Shown here: one piece after another, positions 32,706-34,223 of the stretch | Position numbering within the stretch: position 1 is the first letter of the stretch | How the letters are laid out: the number at the start of each line of letters is the position of its first letter | Assembly: GCA_049282265.1 (NCBI GenBank) | Contig: JBAPTR010000233.1 | Location: 1 to 34,223 of the forward strand | Length of the DNA stretch: 34,223 bases | Direction: 5' to 3' | Origin: CAYUCJ01 sp049282265 | GTDB taxonomy: Bacteria > Desulfobacterota > DSM-4660 > Desulfatiglandales > Desulfatiglandaceae | The notes under the pieces: generated by a model | What the model saw: the letters and a program-made list of their open reading frames with translations, nothing else | Told to the model about the DNA's origin: nothing | The model's database searches: none | Translations under genes and position numbers: made by a program

Positions 32706-34211
32706 TCATAAGGCCGCATCAGCGGCGATTTTCCGATCATCGAAGTGCCTCTTCTCTTCCCCGATAATCTGATAGGTTTCATGTCCCTTCCCTGCGATAA
32801 GAATCAGATCTTTCTCCGTGCTGATAGTGATGGCCCTCCGAATGGCCTCCCCCCGTTCGGGCAGGACCTGATATCCATTGGATGGCGCCTTCAAGGTCAA
32901 CAATTCCTCAATCCTTTCCATCCCGGCCTCACGGACGCCATTTTCGATCTGAGAGATTATGGCAACGGGATCTTCGCTGCGTGGGTTGTCAGAGGTCAGC
33001 AGGACCAAATCGCTGAGTTCCGCAGCAACCCGACCCATCTCTCTTCTTTTTCCCTTGTCACGATCCCCTCCACACCCGAAGACGCAGATGAGTCTGCCCT
33101 GTGCGAGAGATCTTACGGCAGACAGGGCCTTTGCCAGCGCATCAGGCGTATGGGCGAAATCCACGATAATCCTCTTTCGTTGGTTGTTCATGACCCTTTC
33201 AAGTCGCCCGGGGATCGATGGAAGGTTGCCTATACCGGCTATCACCTCGTCAAGCTCCACACCCAGGGTGAGGGCGGCAGCCGAGGCAGCCAGGATGTTG
33301 TATATGTTGAAATTGCCTATAAGAGGTGACTCAAAAGGCCTCTCACCTCGAGGAGTGATAAGGGTCCCTCGAATTCCGGAATCACCCACATGAACATCTT
33401 CGGCCCTGAAATGAGATCTTTTTCCAAGCCCGTAAGTTGCCACATTCACCTTCGTCTTTTCCCTCAGAGCCTCCCCCCATGGATCGTCCAGGTTAATGAC
33501 GGCCGTTGGTCCCTCACCGATGTCTCCTTTTTCCAACTCCCAAAAAAGCCTGCCTTTGGTTTCAAAATAGGCCTCCATGGAAGGGTGATAGTCCAGGTGG
33601 TCTCTCGATAGATTCGTGAAAACAGCCGTGCGAAATGAACAGGCGCTTGTTCTTCCCTGATCCAGGGCATGGGAGGAGACCTCCATGACGACATCCGTTA
33701 CACCCTTGTCGGCCATTTCTCTCATGATCCGCATAAGGTCCAGAGATTCAGGGGTGGTAACAGGCGCCCTGTAAACGTGACCCGGCAATCGATAGTTTAT
33801 GGTTCCAATGACCCCCGGTTTTTTCCCTGCGGTCTTCAAAATTGCTTCGAGAAGATAACTGGTGGTGGTCTTGCCGTTGGTCCCCGTGATCCCGATGAGA
33901 TTCATGTGTTCAAAGGGGCGGCCGTAGAATTGGGCGGCCACCTGTGCCAGGGCCTCGCGTGAATTGCGGGCCAGGATGACGGAGGTCCTCCCGGGATCTT
34001 CCTTGAATTCCTCCGCCAATACAGCCGAAGCTCCCCGCGCGATGGCCTCGTGCAGGAACCTGTGGCCATCCAGGGTCACTCCCCTGAGGGCCACAAAGAG
34101 ATCACCGGGAGTTACGGAACGGGAATCATAGGTTATGGAGTGGACCTCTTGTTCGGGGTCTCCAGTGAACCTCTCATAATTTATATTTTGAAGAATGCTT
34201 CCCAGTTTCAT
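32706..34211 (-). CDS. murE: UDP-MurNAc-L-Ala-D-Glu--meso-diaminopimelate ligase MurE
   Basis: MurE adds the third residue to the peptidoglycan peptide. In this 501-residue protein the N-domain reads TYDSRSVTPGDLFVALRG, the ATP loop is GITGTNGKTTT (107-117), Lys219 in YFETKGRLF should be the carbamylated lysine, and DNPR (408-411) in TSDNPRSEDP is the motif of enzymes that add meso-diaminopimelate rather than lysine. This indicates Gram-negative-type peptidoglycan. The ATG is 12 bases from the window edge; GGGA lies just upstream. Genes before it in the operon are outside the window. Confidence 0.97.
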   Translation of the reverse strand: MKLGSILQNINYERFTGDPEQEVHSITYDSRSVTPGDLFVALRGVTLDGHRFLHEAIARGASAVLAEEFKEDPGRTSVILARNSREALAQVAAQFYGRPFEHMNLIGITGTNGKTTTSYLLEAILKTAGKKPGVIGTINYRLPGHVYRAPVTTPESLDLMRIMREMADKGVTDVVMEVSSHALDQGRTSACSFRTAVFTNLSRDHLDYHPSMEAYFETKGRLFWELEKGDIGEGPTAVINLDDPWGEALREKTKVNVATYGLGKRSHFRAEDVHVGDSGIRGTLITPRGERPFESPLIGNFNIYNILAASAAALTLGVELDEVIAGIGNLPSIPGRLERVMNNQRKRIIVDFAHTPDALAKALSAVRSLAQGRLICVFGCGGDRDKGKRREMGRVAAELSDLVLLTSDNPRSEDPVAIISQIENGVREAGMERIEELLTLKAPSNGYQVLPERGEAIRRAITISTEKDLILIAGKGHETYQIIGEEKRHFDDRKIAADAAL

Positions 34212-34223
34212 GGTTTCCCGTTG

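Overview
The window looks like chromosomal DNA of a Gram-negative, diderm bacterium of the Desulfobacterota (old Deltaproteobacteria) type. Direct support: a division/cell-wall (dcw) cluster with a meso-diaminopimelate-type MurE, several predicted outer-membrane lipoproteins, an FtsZ C-terminal peptide of the DxPxFLRxxAD kind, and long imperfect palindromes between genes. The lineage assignment is inference; there is no rRNA here.

Left part (1-6467, + strand): a type VI secretion (T6SS) accessory and spike-loading module. It runs from a DUF2169/pentapeptide-repeat protein cut by the window edge, to a second pentapeptide-repeat protein, a DUF3540 protein, a DUF4150 PAAR-like spike tip, and a protein-lysine-methyltransferase-like enzyme. 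Stop/start overlaps join most of them. A 160-bp palindromic element lies upstream of the DUF3540 gene.

Middle (6505-9402): a SHOCT-domain membrane protein, a protein with a possible TIR-like N-terminus (7421-8194), and an unrecognised 254-residue protein (8441-9205) lying between two different large palindromes.

T6SS and signalling block (9403-18295): a minus-strand operon of Ser/Thr kinase-TPR, then LysM lipoprotein, then a single-chain T6SS sheath protein (TssB-like plus TssC-like). Divergent from it is a plus-strand operon of a membrane cyclase-homology protein lacking several catalytic residues, a LysM/polysaccharide-deacetylase lipoprotein and a LysM/TPR lipoprotein. A convergent double-FHA protein closes the block. 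Kinase and FHA proteins near a sheath gene fit threonine-phosphorylation control of T6SS, as known for PpkA/Fha systems, with an envelope-remodelling arm.

Right part (18419-34211, all minus strand): a radical SAM protein downstream of a dcw cluster in the transcriptional order murE-murF-[receiver protein]-mraY-murD-ftsW-[heptad-repeat element]-murG-murC-murB-ftsQ-ftsA-ftsZ. Oddities are the stand-alone CheY-like receiver between murF and mraY, the inverted heptanucleotide-repeat structure between ftsW and murG, and the absence of ddl between murB and ftsQ.

The parts most worth follow-up are the T6SS block (fused sheath, degenerate cyclase, half-degenerate double FHA, lysine-methyltransferase-like gene coupled to the PAAR gene) and the four palindromic/repeat elements.
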